Below are positions 33,525 through 41,763 of a stretch of DNA of 64,000 nucleotides, one piece after another. A program made the position numbers and the translations under genes. The stretch's first letter is position 1. Each line of letters opens with the position of its first letter. The DNA is from Luteipulveratus halotolerans (lineage in GTDB: Bacteria > Actinomycetota > Actinomycetes > Actinomycetales > Dermatophilaceae). The stretch covers positions 1 through 64,000 of the forward strand of contig NZ_LAIR01000002.1 in the NCBI RefSeq assembly GCF_001247745.1. Reading direction: 5' to 3'. A model generated the notes under the pieces. That model was not told the origin of the DNA. It did no database searches and was given only the letters and a program-made list of their open reading frames with translations.

Positions 33525-34013
33525 ATGACTCGCGCCACCCAGCCGACCCGTGACGGCGTCGCCGCACGTCCGGTGTCGCGTGTCGACGAGGCGCTGCGGC
33601 GGCTGCGTGAGGAGGGCGAGCGCGTCACTCCCGGACGGCGCGCGGTCCTGGAGACCCTCGACGCGGCGTACGGACATCTTGACGCCGAGGCGATCTGCGC
33701 GGCGGTCACCGAGACGACCCCGGGTGTGCACCGCGCGACGGTCTACCGCTCGCTCCAGGCCCTCACCGATCTGGGCGTGCTCACCCACACCCACGTGCCG
33801 GGCAGCGCCACGATCTACCACCTGACGCCGCAGGCCCGGCAGTCGCACGCCCACCTGCAGTGCACGCACTGCCACCGGTTCTTCGACCTGCCCGTTGCCG
33901 ACCTCGAGCCACTACGCGAGTCCGTACGCAGCGCAACGGGTTTCGAGATCGACCCGTGTCACGCAGCCCTTCTCGGCACGTGCGTCGACTGTGCGAGCTC
34001 CAGCGGCGACTGA
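33525..34013 (+). CDS. Fur-family metal-dependent regulator
   Basis: A protein of 162 residues with the winged-helix start RRAVLETLDAAYGHLDAEAI, the recognition segment GVHRATVYRSLQALTDLGVL, the metal-binding region QSHAHLQCTHCHRFFDLP and a second pair CVDC near the C-terminus (structural zinc, two CxxC). It could be a Fur, Zur or Nur type; the sensed metal cannot be read from sequence alone. A 7-1-7 dyad in front of sodA 1.5 kb downstream is a candidate target. It overlaps the next gene by 23 bases. Confidence 0.9.
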   Translation: MTRATQPTRDGVAARPVSRVDEALRRLREEGERVTPGRRAVLETLDAAYGHLDAEAICAAVTETTPGVHRATVYRSLQALTDLGVLTHTHVPGSATIYHLTPQARQSHAHLQCTHCHRFFDLPVADLEPLRESVRSATGFEIDPCHAALLGTCVDCASSSGD

Positions 34014-35460
34014 CCCACCGGTCGACCGTCCCGCGTTCGCGTACGGGCCGGTCCTGTCGGCGGTCGCTGCGCTCGCGGTGCTCCTGCTGATCACGTCGGA
34101 GCGTTACGGCTACCACCGTGACGAGCTGTACTTCCGGATGCTGCGCCCGGCGTGGGGCTATGTCGACCAGCCGTTCGTGACGCCGTGGCTGGCTCGCACG
34201 ACCACCGCCCTGAGCGATCACCCCTGGGCGCTGCGGCTGCCGGCCATGGCAGCGGTGCTCGCGGCCGTGCTGGTGGTCGCTGCCATCGCCCGCGAGGTCG
34301 GTGGCGGCGGGGCCGCTCAGGGGCTCGCGGCCTGGGGCTTCGGGTTCGCGCCGTTCACGCTGTCGAACGGGCACCAGCTGCTGACGTCGTCCCTGGACCT
34401 GCTCGTCTGGCCGGTGGTCGTGCTGCTGGTGCTGCGGGCGTTGCTGCGCGACGACCGGTGGTGGCTCGCGGTCGGGGCGGTCGTCGGTGCGGCCACGGCC
34501 AACAAGCTGCTGGTGGCGGTGCTGCTGCTGTCGTCGGCGGTCGGGCTGGCAGTGTGCCGGCAGTGGTCGCCGCTGCGCTCGCGCTGGTTCTGGGGAGGCG
34601 TGGCCGTGGCTGCGGTGCTCGCCGCGCCCACCCTCGCCTACCAGGCCGGCCACGACTGGCCGCAGGTGAGGTTCGGTCGTGCGCTCGCCGAGCACAACGC
34701 GGGCGAGGTGCGGGTGATGACCTGGGTCTACCTCCTCCTTCTGCTCGGCCCGGTGCTGGTGCCGCTGTGGTGGCGCGGACTGGTCGCGCTGTGGAAGCAC
34801 CCGGACCTGCGGCCCGCGCGCGGCATCGCGGTGGCGCTCCCGGTGGCGGTCGTCCTGACCGCGGTCATGGGTTCACAGCCGTACTACTACGTCGGTCTGC
34901 TGGCCGCCGTGCTCGCGATCGGCTGCGCCCGCGTCGGCCGTCCACGGGGTTGGGCCGCCGCCGTGGCGCTGAACTCCGTTGTGGCTGCTGCGATCTCGTT
35001 GCCAGTCCTGCCCCTCGGCGTGCTCGCTCGTACGCCGGTCACGGCCATGAACCCCACCGTCGGCGACACCGTCGGCTGGCCGGCGTACGTCCGTCAGGTG
35101 CAGACGGCGTACGACGCGCTGCCGCCCTCGGGCCGCGCTCGCGCCGTGGTGCTCGCCAGCAACTACGGCGAGGCAGGTGCGCTCGACAGGTTCGGGTCCG
35201 AAGAGCTGCGGGCCGTCGTCGTGAGCGGGCACAACGCGCTCGCCGACGAGCGACCTCCGGCGCCGGACACCCGCGTCGTGGTCGTCGTCGGTGCCCAGTT
35301 CCCCTCTCTGCGAACGAAGTTCGCATCATGCGAGGTCGTCGACCGGCTCGACAACGGCGTCGACGTCGACAACGAGGAGCAGGGTGAGCCGGTCGCCGTC
35401 TGCCGAGACCCGCGGGTCGGCTGGGACGAGCTCTGGCAACGCGCACGGCACCTGGACTGA
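33991..35460 (+). CDS. ArnT/PMT-like membrane glycosyltransferase
   Basis: A protein of about 489 residues from GTG 33991 (in frame, just before the first helix). About ten membrane helices are predicted. The early loop RYGYHRDELYFRMLRPAWGY and VDQPFVTPWLAR match GT-C family proteins (PF13231), whose acidic loop uses lipid-linked sugar donors. The C-terminal 120 residues are soluble and probably outside. The donor and acceptor are unknown. The start inside the 3' end of the Fur-family gene implies co-transcription. Confidence 0.8.
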   Translation: MRAPAATDPPVDRPAFAYGPVLSAVAALAVLLLITSERYGYHRDELYFRMLRPAWGYVDQPFVTPWLARTTTALSDHPWALRLPAMAAVLAAVLVVAAIAREVGGGGAAQGLAAWGFGFAPFTLSNGHQLLTSSLDLLVWPVVVLLVLRALLRDDRWWLAVGAVVGAATANKLLVAVLLLSSAVGLAVCRQWSPLRSRWFWGGVAVAAVLAAPTLAYQAGHDWPQVRFGRALAEHNAGEVRVMTWVYLLLLLGPVLVPLWWRGLVALWKHPDLRPARGIAVALPVAVVLTAVMGSQPYYYVGLLAAVLAIGCARVGRPRGWAAAVALNSVVAAAISLPVLPLGVLARTPVTAMNPTVGDTVGWPAYVRQVQTAYDALPPSGRARAVVLASNYGEAGALDRFGSEELRAVVVSGHNALADERPPAPDTRVVVVVGAQFPSLRTKFASCEVVDRLDNGVDVDNEEQGEPVAVCRDPRVGWDELWQRARHLD

Positions 35461-35492
35461 CCGGAGGCGGGCGGCCGTCGTACGGTGGCCAT

Positions 35493-35509
35493 ATGCGACT
35501 CAGTCGCAT
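35493..35509 (+). promoter_or_regulatory. 7-1-7 type dyad upstream of sodA (candidate Fur-family box)
   Basis: ATGCGACT, C, AGTCGCAT is a perfect 8-1-8 dyad whose inner 7-1-7 geometry is that of Fur, Zur and PerR operators. It ends 23 bases before the sodA ATG. No second copy is seen in front of the Fur-family gene itself. Confidence 0.6.
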
Positions 35510-35532
35510 CTAGCCACCAGCGAAGGAGACCC

Positions 35533-36159
35533 ATGGCCGACTACACGCTGCCCGAGCTCCCCTACGACTACGGCGCCCTCGCGCCGTACATCAGCGGCGA
35601 GATCATGGAGCTGCACCACTCCAAGCACCACGACACCTACGTCAAGGGTGCGAACACCGCCATCGAGCAGATGGAGGAGATGCGCGACAAGGACGAGCTC
35701 GGCAAGGTCAACCTGCTCGAGAAGAACCTGGCCTTCAACCTGGCCGGTCACGTCAACCACTCGGTGTTCTGGCCCAACATGTCGCCCGACGGCGGCGACA
35801 AGCCCGACGGTGAGCTGCAGCAGGCGATCGACGACCAGTTCGGGTCGTTCGACGCGTTCCGCGCGCACTTCGAGGCCAACGCGCTCGGCATCCAGGGCTC
35901 CGGCTGGTCGATCCTCGCCTGGGACTCGATCGGTCAGCGGCTGCTGATCTGCCAGCTGTACGACCACCAGGGCAACCTGCCCGTCGGGCTCACGCCGCTG
36001 CTCATGCTCGACATGTGGGAGCACGCGTTCTACCTGCAGTACCGCAACGTCAAGCCCGACTACGTCAAGGCGTGGTGGAACATCGTCAACTGGGCGGACG
36101 TGATCGACAGGTTCACCCGCGCGCGTCAGGCGACCAACGGTCTGATCCTGCCGGCCTAG
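35533..36159 (+). CDS. sodA: Superoxide dismutase, Mn-type of the Fe/Mn family
   Basis: A protein of 208 residues following AAGGAG. Ligand motifs are MELHHSKHHDTYV (His28), FNLAGHVNHSVFW and LDMWEHAFYLQY (Asp, His). The Gly in NLAGHVNH with Gln in GIQGSGWS is the pattern of manganese rather than iron enzymes. It is cytoplasmic, with no signal peptide, and detoxifies superoxide. It is probably controlled through the dyad just upstream. Confidence 0.95.
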   Translation: MADYTLPELPYDYGALAPYISGEIMELHHSKHHDTYVKGANTAIEQMEEMRDKDELGKVNLLEKNLAFNLAGHVNHSVFWPNMSPDGGDKPDGELQQAIDDQFGSFDAFRAHFEANALGIQGSGWSILAWDSIGQRLLICQLYDHQGNLPVGLTPLLMLDMWEHAFYLQYRNVKPDYVKAWWNIVNWADVIDRFTRARQATNGLILPA

Positions 36160-36324
36160 TCAGTCAGCGGGGCGGTCGGCCCGATCCGCGCGCGCGATCT
36201 TCTCGACGATCGGGTCGACCTTCTCACCGTCGCGCAGGGCGCTGCGTACGAGGGCGCGCGCCATGCGCACGGCTTCGGGTCGCACCCGCACGACGGGGCC
36301 GGGGTTGTCGGCGATGCTGCTCAT
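36160..36324 (-). CDS. Small protein of 54 residues, unknown
   Basis: A short open frame reading SSIADNPGPVVRVRPEAVRM, then ARALVRSALRDGEKVDPIVE and a basic-acidic tail KIARADRADRPAD. It starts inside the stop of the next gene upstream (ATGA at 36321-36324), which supports it being translated. Its stop abuts the sodA stop. No family is recognised. Confidence 0.6.
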   Translation of the reverse strand: MSSIADNPGPVVRVRPEAVRMARALVRSALRDGEKVDPIVEKIARADRADRPAD

Positions 36325-36695
36325 CAGCGCTCCTCCTTCGGCTCGTCCTCATTGTCCTCCTCGACCCGGACCTGGTCCAACGAAGCACCGTGCAGGAACG
36401 CCACGACCTTCCGGATGTCGGGCTCCAGCTGTCCGCGCAGGATCCGTTTGGCCAGGTCGCGCTCCTCAGGGGTGCCGAGGTCGCTGTCGACCAGCTCGGA
36501 CAGCATGTCCTCGCCGATGCGGTGCTGCTCGGGCGACGGTGCGGTCAGCTGCTCGATCGCGGCCTCGAACCGGCGGTACCACTCCGCCCGACCGGTCTGC
36601 CGCTGACCGCGCAGCGCGACCCACGCCGACAGCCCGGCCCCGACCAGGCCCCCGACGAAGGCCGCTCCGGCCGACACCCATGCGCTCGCATCCAC
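36324..36695 (-). CDS. Small membrane protein with acidic tail
   Basis: About 123 residues from GTG 36695, chosen because TAGGTT lies 7 bases upstream as a leaderless -10 box; an ATG at 36728 is the alternative. One N-terminal helix (WVSAGAAFVGGLVGAGLSAW) is followed by a soluble helical domain (AEWYRRFEAAIEQLTAPSPE) and a very acidic end (VEEDNEDEPKEER). The function is unknown. It is coupled to the 54-residue gene downstream. Confidence 0.7.
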   Translation of the reverse strand: MDASAWVSAGAAFVGGLVGAGLSAWVALRGQRQTGRAEWYRRFEAAIEQLTAPSPEQHRIGEDMLSELVDSDLGTPEERDLAKRILRGQLEPDIRKVVAFLHGASLDQVRVEEDNEDEPKEER

Positions 36696-36906
36696 GGCGG
36701 CGAACCTACCGGCGTACGCCGACGCCATTGGCCCGCGCGACTGCGCGGACTCGTTCGCGCGGGGGAGCCGGGTCCGGTTGGGAGGCGCTCACCACAGCGT
36801 GCCTCGCCCCGATGGCGCTCTGGGGTCCGGTCGTGCTCGCCCTGACCGGTGCGTACGCCTTCAGGCGGCGCGGGCAGGGCCGACCGGCTGTCGCTAGGGT
36901 GCCGGC

Positions 36907-37698
36907 GTGATGTGGGGGAACAGGGACGTACGACGATCGGCCGCGCCCGCGGTCCTGGCACTCGGCCTCGCGCTGGCGGGCTGCTCCGGCTCCGACGCGC
37001 CGATGGCGGCACCGCCGCCGGGGTCCGCGTCTGGGGCCACGACGCCACCCGCGGGCACGCAGAGCCCGGCGGCCCCTTCGACGAGCGAGTCGCCGTCGCC
37101 GACCACCGAGTCGCCGTCGCCGACGACCGTGGCCGTGCCGCCGAAGAAGCAGACCGGCACGCTCAAGCGCGGAGGCAGCCGCACTTTCAGCGGCACGGGC
37201 GCCCAGCTGATCGACGTCCAGCAGGCGGGCCAGTTCGGCGTGGTCGTCGACCTCGACTGCTCGCGCTGCAACGGGCCGGTCATGCTCACCGAGCCCGGCC
37301 GCATCGACCACTGGGCCGATCAGCCCGGGCCGGTCCGCGGGCAGTACGTCACCTCGATCGAGAAGGACGACACCCACCCCCGGCTGATCGTCAGCGCCCA
37401 GGGGCGATGGCGTGTCACGGTCAAGGACTGGAGCACCAGCCCGGTACGCAAGGGCAAGGTCGCCGGCACCGGGTCGAAGGTCTTCATCCTCGACTCGAAG
37501 GCGAAGTCGCTGACGTACGACTTCACGCCGGCCGGTGCTGGCGACATGTTCTCGGTGCGTGCCCGCGGCGACGTCGGTCAGGAGATGCGGATCTTCGGCA
37601 CCGACGAGGCCAGCAAGGGCGCCAAGATCGACAAGATCCACCTGCCCGCGATGATGATCATCCACACCCGCGGCAGCTGGTCGGTGACGCCCGGCTGA
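36907..37698 (+). CDS. Putative lipoprotein of unknown function
   Basis: About 263 residues. The signal peptide AAPAVLALGLALAGC ends in a lipobox (LAGC). A low-complexity Pro/Thr/Ser linker follows, with a duplicated ESPSPTT, then a beta-rich domain from about residue 80 (GTLKRGGSRTFSGTGAQLID) with VVDLDCSRCNGPVML. TAGGGT sits 6 bases before the GTG at 36907, so that GTG (or the ATG three bases on) is the likely leaderless start. The function is unknown. Confidence 0.8.
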   Translation: MMWGNRDVRRSAAPAVLALGLALAGCSGSDAPMAAPPPGSASGATTPPAGTQSPAAPSTSESPSPTTESPSPTTVAVPPKKQTGTLKRGGSRTFSGTGAQLIDVQQAGQFGVVVDLDCSRCNGPVMLTEPGRIDHWADQPGPVRGQYVTSIEKDDTHPRLIVSAQGRWRVTVKDWSTSPVRKGKVAGTGSKVFILDSKAKSLTYDFTPAGAGDMFSVRARGDVGQEMRIFGTDEASKGAKIDKIHLPAMMIIHTRGSWSVTPG

Positions 37699-37715
37699 GC
37701 GACTGGCGTACATGC

Positions 37716-37752
37716 GAGAAGCGCCGGAACCCGTTGGGGCCCGGCGCTTCTC
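37716..37752. terminator. Strong hairpin terminator
   Basis: GAGAAGCGCCGG (37716-37727) is the exact complement of 37741-37752 with a 13-base loop. It serves the plus-strand lipoprotein gene and the minus-strand tRNA that face each other. Confidence 0.8.
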
Positions 37753-37758
37753 GGTGTC

Positions 37759-37832
37759 TGGAGCGGGCGACGAGAATCGAACTCGCGTATTCAGCTTGGG
37801 AAGCTGATGTTCTACCATTGAACTACGCCCGC
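37759..37832 (-). tRNA. tRNA-Gly (anticodon CCC), CCA encoded
   Basis: The minus strand folds as a cloverleaf: acceptor GCGGGCG/CGCCCGC, D-arm with AGTTCAATGGTAGAAC, anticodon stem TCAGC/GCTGA around TTCCCAA (anticodon CCC), T-arm GCGAGTTCGATTCTCG and a genomic CCA at 37759-37761. Confidence 0.95.
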
Positions 37833-37894
37833 GAGGCGTGCCCGGAGAGTCTAACCCGACACTTCTCGGGGCAAGAAGTCGCCGCTGAGATACC

Positions 37895-38479
37895 GTGACC
37901 GACGTGCTGCTCTCCGACCGCGACATCCTGGCGCAGATCGAGGCCGGTCGTGTCCAGCTCGACCCCTACGACGCCTCGATGATCCAGCCCTCCAGCATCG
38001 ACATCCGGATGGACCGTTTCTTCCGGCTGTTCGACAACCACAAGTACCCCTACATCGACCCGGCCGAGGAGCAGGAAGAGCTCACGCGGCCGCTCGAGGT
38101 CGCCGACGGTGAGCCGTTCGTGCTGCACCCCGGCGAGTTCGTCCTGGGGTCCACGCTCGAGGCCGTCACGCTGCCCGACGACATCGCCGCGCGGGTCGAG
38201 GGCAAGTCGAGCCTCGGCCGACTGGGCCTGCTGACACACGCGACCGCCGGCTTCGTCGACCCCGGCTTCTCGGGGCACGTCACGCTCGAGCTGTCCAACG
38301 TCGCGACCCTGCCGATCAAGCTCTGGCCCGGCATGAAGATCGGTCAGCTGTGCTTCTTCCAGCTGAGCTCACCGGCCGAGAACCCTTACGGCAGCGCGAA
38401 GTACGGCTCTCACTACCAGGGCCAGCGCGGCCCGACCGCGAGCCGTTCGTTCCAGAGCTTCCACCGCTCCCAGGTCTGA
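37895..38479 (+). CDS. dcd: dCTP deaminase (possibly bifunctional Dcd-Dut)
   Basis: A protein of 194 residues. GTG 37895 is used; GTG 37904 would give the commonest family start, LLSDRDI. Motifs are MIQPSSIDIRMDRFFRLFDN, EGKSSLGRLGLLTHATAGFVDPGFSGH with the catalytic Glu region, and LWPGMKIGQLCFFQL. Dcd makes dUTP from dCTP for thymidylate synthesis; the Mycobacterium homologue also hydrolyses dUTP to dUMP, and this may too. The last 30 residues are the ordered nucleotide lid. Confidence 0.93.
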   Translation: MTDVLLSDRDILAQIEAGRVQLDPYDASMIQPSSIDIRMDRFFRLFDNHKYPYIDPAEEQEELTRPLEVADGEPFVLHPGEFVLGSTLEAVTLPDDIAARVEGKSSLGRLGLLTHATAGFVDPGFSGHVTLELSNVATLPIKLWPGMKIGQLCFFQLSSPAENPYGSAKYGSHYQGQRGPTASRSFQSFHRSQV

Positions 38480-38481
38480 CC

Positions 38482-39120
38482 GTGGCCTCGCCGCACCTGC
38501 AGATGCCGCGCGTACGACGACCGCGCGCCATCGCCCTGGTGCTGCACGGCGGCGAGGAGCGCAGCGAGACGCCGGTCAAGCGGTTCGAGCCGGCGTTGCT
38601 GCGGATGCTGCCGTTCGCGCGCGACGTCGAGGCGCGCAGCCGCGGTCGGGTCGGAGCAGCCTTGCTGCGCAACGCTGTTCGCGGCTACAACGACGACGAT
38701 CGTTCACCCGTACGCGACGCGACGTGGGCGCTGGAGCGGCTGCGGTCGGCGTACCCGGACCTCCCGATCGGCGTGATCGGCCACTCGCTCGGCGGCCGCG
38801 TGGCGCTCGAGCTCGCCGACCACCCCGAGGTGTCGAGCGTGGTCGCGCTCGCGCCGTGGGTGGCGCAGGAGTACGCCGGTGAGACGTTCGTGGGCACACC
38901 GCTGCTCGTCGTCCACGGCCGTCAGGACACCGTCACCGATCCGCACAAGTCCGAGGCTCTCGTACGCCGGGTGCAGGCCGCAGGCGGTGACGCGACGTTC
39001 GTCGACATGGCGGGCTGGCACGCGATGCTGTGGCGGGCGGGGGAGTGGCATCGGCTGGCTTCGCGGTTCACCGAGCAGATGCTGCTGCGCAGAGATAACT
39101 CTGTGTTTGGTGTCGCATAA
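38482..39120 (+). CDS. Alpha/beta hydrolase (dienelactone-hydrolase-like)
   Basis: A protein of 212 residues from GTG 38482, two bases after the dcd stop. The oxyanion segment is ALVLHGGEERS, the nucleophile elbow GVIGHSLGGRVA, the acid in LVVHGRQDTVTDPHK and the catalytic His in GWHAMLW, so all three triad positions are in place. The substrate is unknown. Tight linkage to dcd suggests one transcript. Confidence 0.87.
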   Translation: MASPHLQMPRVRRPRAIALVLHGGEERSETPVKRFEPALLRMLPFARDVEARSRGRVGAALLRNAVRGYNDDDRSPVRDATWALERLRSAYPDLPIGVIGHSLGGRVALELADHPEVSSVVALAPWVAQEYAGETFVGTPLLVVHGRQDTVTDPHKSEALVRRVQAAGGDATFVDMAGWHAMLWRAGEWHRLASRFTEQMLLRRDNSVFGVA

Positions 39121-39168
39121 CGGACGAAGTCCCACCGGCTGTCGGTCCCAGGCGTTAGGTTGGCACGC

Positions 39169-40317
39169 ATGATCCGCTTCGAGCAGGTCACCAAGAGCTA
39201 CCCGGCTGCTGGCGGCAGGGAGTCGACGACCGCGGTCGACCACCTGTCACTCGAGGCGCCGACCGGGCAGATCACGGTGTTCGTCGGTCCGTCCGGCTGT
39301 GGCAAGACCACGTCCTTGCGCATGATCAACCGCATGATCGAGCCGACCTCCGGTCAGATCCTCATCGACGACCGCGATGTCACCTCGGTCAACGCCTCCG
39401 AGCTGCGCCGAGGCATCGGCTACGTCATCCAGCACGCCGGGCTGTTCCCGCACAAGAAGATCGTCGACAACGTCGCCACGGTGCCGTTGCTCAACGGCTG
39501 GGACAAGCGCAAGGCGCGCGATCGCGCGCACGAGGTGCTCGAGCTCGTCGGGTTGCCAGGCGATTTCGCCGACCGCTACCCGTCACAGCTGTCCGGCGGT
39601 CAGCAGCAGCGCGTGGGCGTGGCTCGTGCGCTCGCCGCCGACCCGCCCGTGATGCTGATGGACGAGCCGTTCAGCGCCGTCGACCCGGTGGTGCGTGACC
39701 AGCTGCAGGACGAGTTCCTGCGGCTGCAGAGCGAGATCGGCAAGACGATCATCTTCGTCACGCACGACATCGACGAGGCCATCAAGCTCGGTGACCAGGT
39801 GGCGGTGCTGCGGGTCGGTGGCAAGCTCGCCCAGATCGCCGAGCCGTCCTATCTGCTGGCGCACCCGATCGACGACTTCGTGGCCGACTTCGTGGGGCGT
39901 GACCGCGGCTACCGCGCCCTGGCCTTCACCGACGCGCCCGACCTGCGCCTGGCCGACGAGCCGACCGTGCCGCTCGGGACGACGCCCGAGCAGGCCCGGG
40001 CCGCCACGCGCGACGGCTGGCTGCTGGTCGTCGACGACGGCCGCCCGCAGGGCTGGGTCGAGCCGCACCGCATCGAGGCGCCCATCGAGCAGTCGATGCT
40101 CCACCGCGGTGGCACGGTCGCCCGGGCTCGCGGTCCGCTGCGGGCTTCGCTCGACGCGGCGCTGTCCTCGCCGAGCCGGCGTGGCGTCCTGGTCGACGAC
40201 GACGGCCGCCTGGTCGGCACGGTGCGCGCTCACGAGGTGCTGCACGCGATCGAAGAGGTCGACCGGCCTGAGGTGCACGACGAGGACATCGCCCCCACCA
40301 GTGCCGCGGGTGACTAG
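39169..40317 (+). CDS. Osmoprotectant ABC transporter ATPase (OpuCA/ProV-like)
   Basis: A protein of 382 residues with GPSGCGKT, LSGGQQQR and MLMDEPFSAVD intact. AGLFPHKKIVDNV is typical of the glycine-betaine/quaternary-amine subfamily. The C-terminal 130 residues contain CBS-like segments (GWLLVVDDGRPQGWV, RGVLVDDDGRLVGTV) that in OpuA sense ionic strength. It heads the four-gene importer. TTAGGT lies 8 bases before the ATG, so the start may be leaderless. Confidence 0.92.
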   Translation: MIRFEQVTKSYPAAGGRESTTAVDHLSLEAPTGQITVFVGPSGCGKTTSLRMINRMIEPTSGQILIDDRDVTSVNASELRRGIGYVIQHAGLFPHKKIVDNVATVPLLNGWDKRKARDRAHEVLELVGLPGDFADRYPSQLSGGQQQRVGVARALAADPPVMLMDEPFSAVDPVVRDQLQDEFLRLQSEIGKTIIFVTHDIDEAIKLGDQVAVLRVGGKLAQIAEPSYLLAHPIDDFVADFVGRDRGYRALAFTDAPDLRLADEPTVPLGTTPEQARAATRDGWLLVVDDGRPQGWVEPHRIEAPIEQSMLHRGGTVARARGPLRASLDAALSSPSRRGVLVDDDGRLVGTVRAHEVLHAIEEVDRPEVHDEDIAPTSAAGD

Positions 40318-40319
40318 CC

Positions 40320-40967
40320 GTGGACTGGAGCTACATCGGTGACAACTGGTCCGACATCCTCGACCGGGCCTGGCAGCACACCCAGCTCGCCGGCATCCCG
40401 CTGATCATCGGGCTGCTGATCGCGCTGCCGCTGGGCTGGCTCGGGCAGCGGGTGCGCTGGCTCAAGCCGGTGCTGCTGTCCGGCTCGGGGCTGCTCTACA
40501 CGATCCCGTCGCTCGTGCTGTTCGTCGTGATGCCGATCTTCCTCGGCACCAAGATCCTCGACCCCGTCAACGTCATCGCGGCGATGACGCTCTACACGCT
40601 GGCGCTGCTCGTCCGCACGGTCACTGACGGTCTCGAGGCCGTGCCCGAGTCGACCCGGCAGGCGGCCACCGCGATCGGCTACCCACCGCTCAAGCGGTTC
40701 CTCGGCGTCGAGCTGCCGCTGGCCGTGCCGGTCATCGCCTCCGGCCTGCGCGTCGCAGCGGTCAGCAACGTGAGCATCGTCAGCGTCGCCGCCCTGCTCG
40801 GCATCCCGCAGCTCGGCTACTACCTGACCGACGGCTACAAACGTGAGTACTGGACCGAGATCTGGGTCGGCATCGGCGCCTGCGTCATCCTCGCGCTGCT
40901 GTTCGACCTGGTCATCCAGCTGATCGCGCGGGCGCTCACGCCGTGGCTGAGGGCGAGGACCGCATGA
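40320..40967 (+). CDS. Osmoprotectant ABC transporter permease 1
   Basis: A protein of 215 residues, five to six helices, of the BPD_transp_1 fold. GSGLLYTIPSLVLFVVMPIF is the ProW/OpuCB hallmark, and the coupling loop is ESTRQAATAIGYPPLKRFLG. It starts at a GTG two bases after the ATPase stop and overlaps the second permease by four bases. The two permeases form the channel. Confidence 0.92.
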   Translation: MDWSYIGDNWSDILDRAWQHTQLAGIPLIIGLLIALPLGWLGQRVRWLKPVLLSGSGLLYTIPSLVLFVVMPIFLGTKILDPVNVIAAMTLYTLALLVRTVTDGLEAVPESTRQAATAIGYPPLKRFLGVELPLAVPVIASGLRVAAVSNVSIVSVAALLGIPQLGYYLTDGYKREYWTEIWVGIGACVILALLFDLVIQLIARALTPWLRARTA

Positions 40968-41731
40968 TCATCACCGACACCTGGAAGTGGCTCACCGACG
41001 GCAGCAACTGGTCGGGACCGGACGGCATCGGGCACCGCATCGTCGAGCACGTCTGGTACTCCGGGCTCGTGCTGCTGATCGCCCTGATCATCGCGATCCC
41101 GCTGGGGTCGTGGATCGCGCACACCGGCCGTGCCAAGTGGCTCGTCTCGATCGCCAACTCGCTGCGAGCCGTGCCGAGCCTGGGCCTGCTCTTCGCAGCC
41201 TCGATGTGGCTGACACCCAAGTTCAAGGGTGACGGCGACGCGGGGTTCCTCGTGCCCGCCATCGCCGTGCTCGTGATCCTGGCGATCCCACCGTTGCTGG
41301 CGGGTGCGTACTCCGGTGTGAGCGAGACCGACCCGGCCGCACGCGACGCCGCCAAGGGCATGGGCATGTCCGGGATGCAGGTGTTCGGCAAGGTCGAGCT
41401 GCCGTGCGCACTGCCGCTGATGTTCTCGGGTCTGCGCAGCGCCACCCTGCAGGTCATCGCGACGGCCACCATCGCGGCGTTCGTCGGGCTCGATGCGCTC
41501 GGAGCGTTCCTGCGCGACGGCCTCGCCTCCAGCATCTATCCCGAGATGATCGGCGGCTCGGTGCTGGTCGCTGCCCTCGCGCTGCTCGCCGACCTGCTGC
41601 TCGCGCTGATCCAGCGCACGGTCGTCTCGCCGGGTCTCACCGGTCGTACGCCGCGGCGCCGTCGCGGTGGCGCGGACGAGGCGACTCGCCTGAGCGCGGC
41701 CGGCGCACATGCCACCGGGAGCAGCAGCTGA
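40964..41731 (+). CDS. Osmoprotectant ABC transporter permease 2
   Basis: A protein of 255 residues. The ATG at 40964 overlaps the previous stop (ATGA) and gives a natural IITDTWKWL start. It has SIANSLRAVPSLGLLFAASM and the coupling loop DPAARDAAKGMGMSGMQVFG. A basic C-terminal tail (RTPRRRRGG) lies in the cytoplasm. Confidence 0.92.
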   Translation: MIITDTWKWLTDGSNWSGPDGIGHRIVEHVWYSGLVLLIALIIAIPLGSWIAHTGRAKWLVSIANSLRAVPSLGLLFAASMWLTPKFKGDGDAGFLVPAIAVLVILAIPPLLAGAYSGVSETDPAARDAAKGMGMSGMQVFGKVELPCALPLMFSGLRSATLQVIATATIAAFVGLDALGAFLRDGLASSIYPEMIGGSVLVAALALLADLLLALIQRTVVSPGLTGRTPRRRRGGADEATRLSAAGAHATGSSS

Positions 41732-41763
41732 TGAATTCCCTTCGCAGACAAGGAAACCGGACC

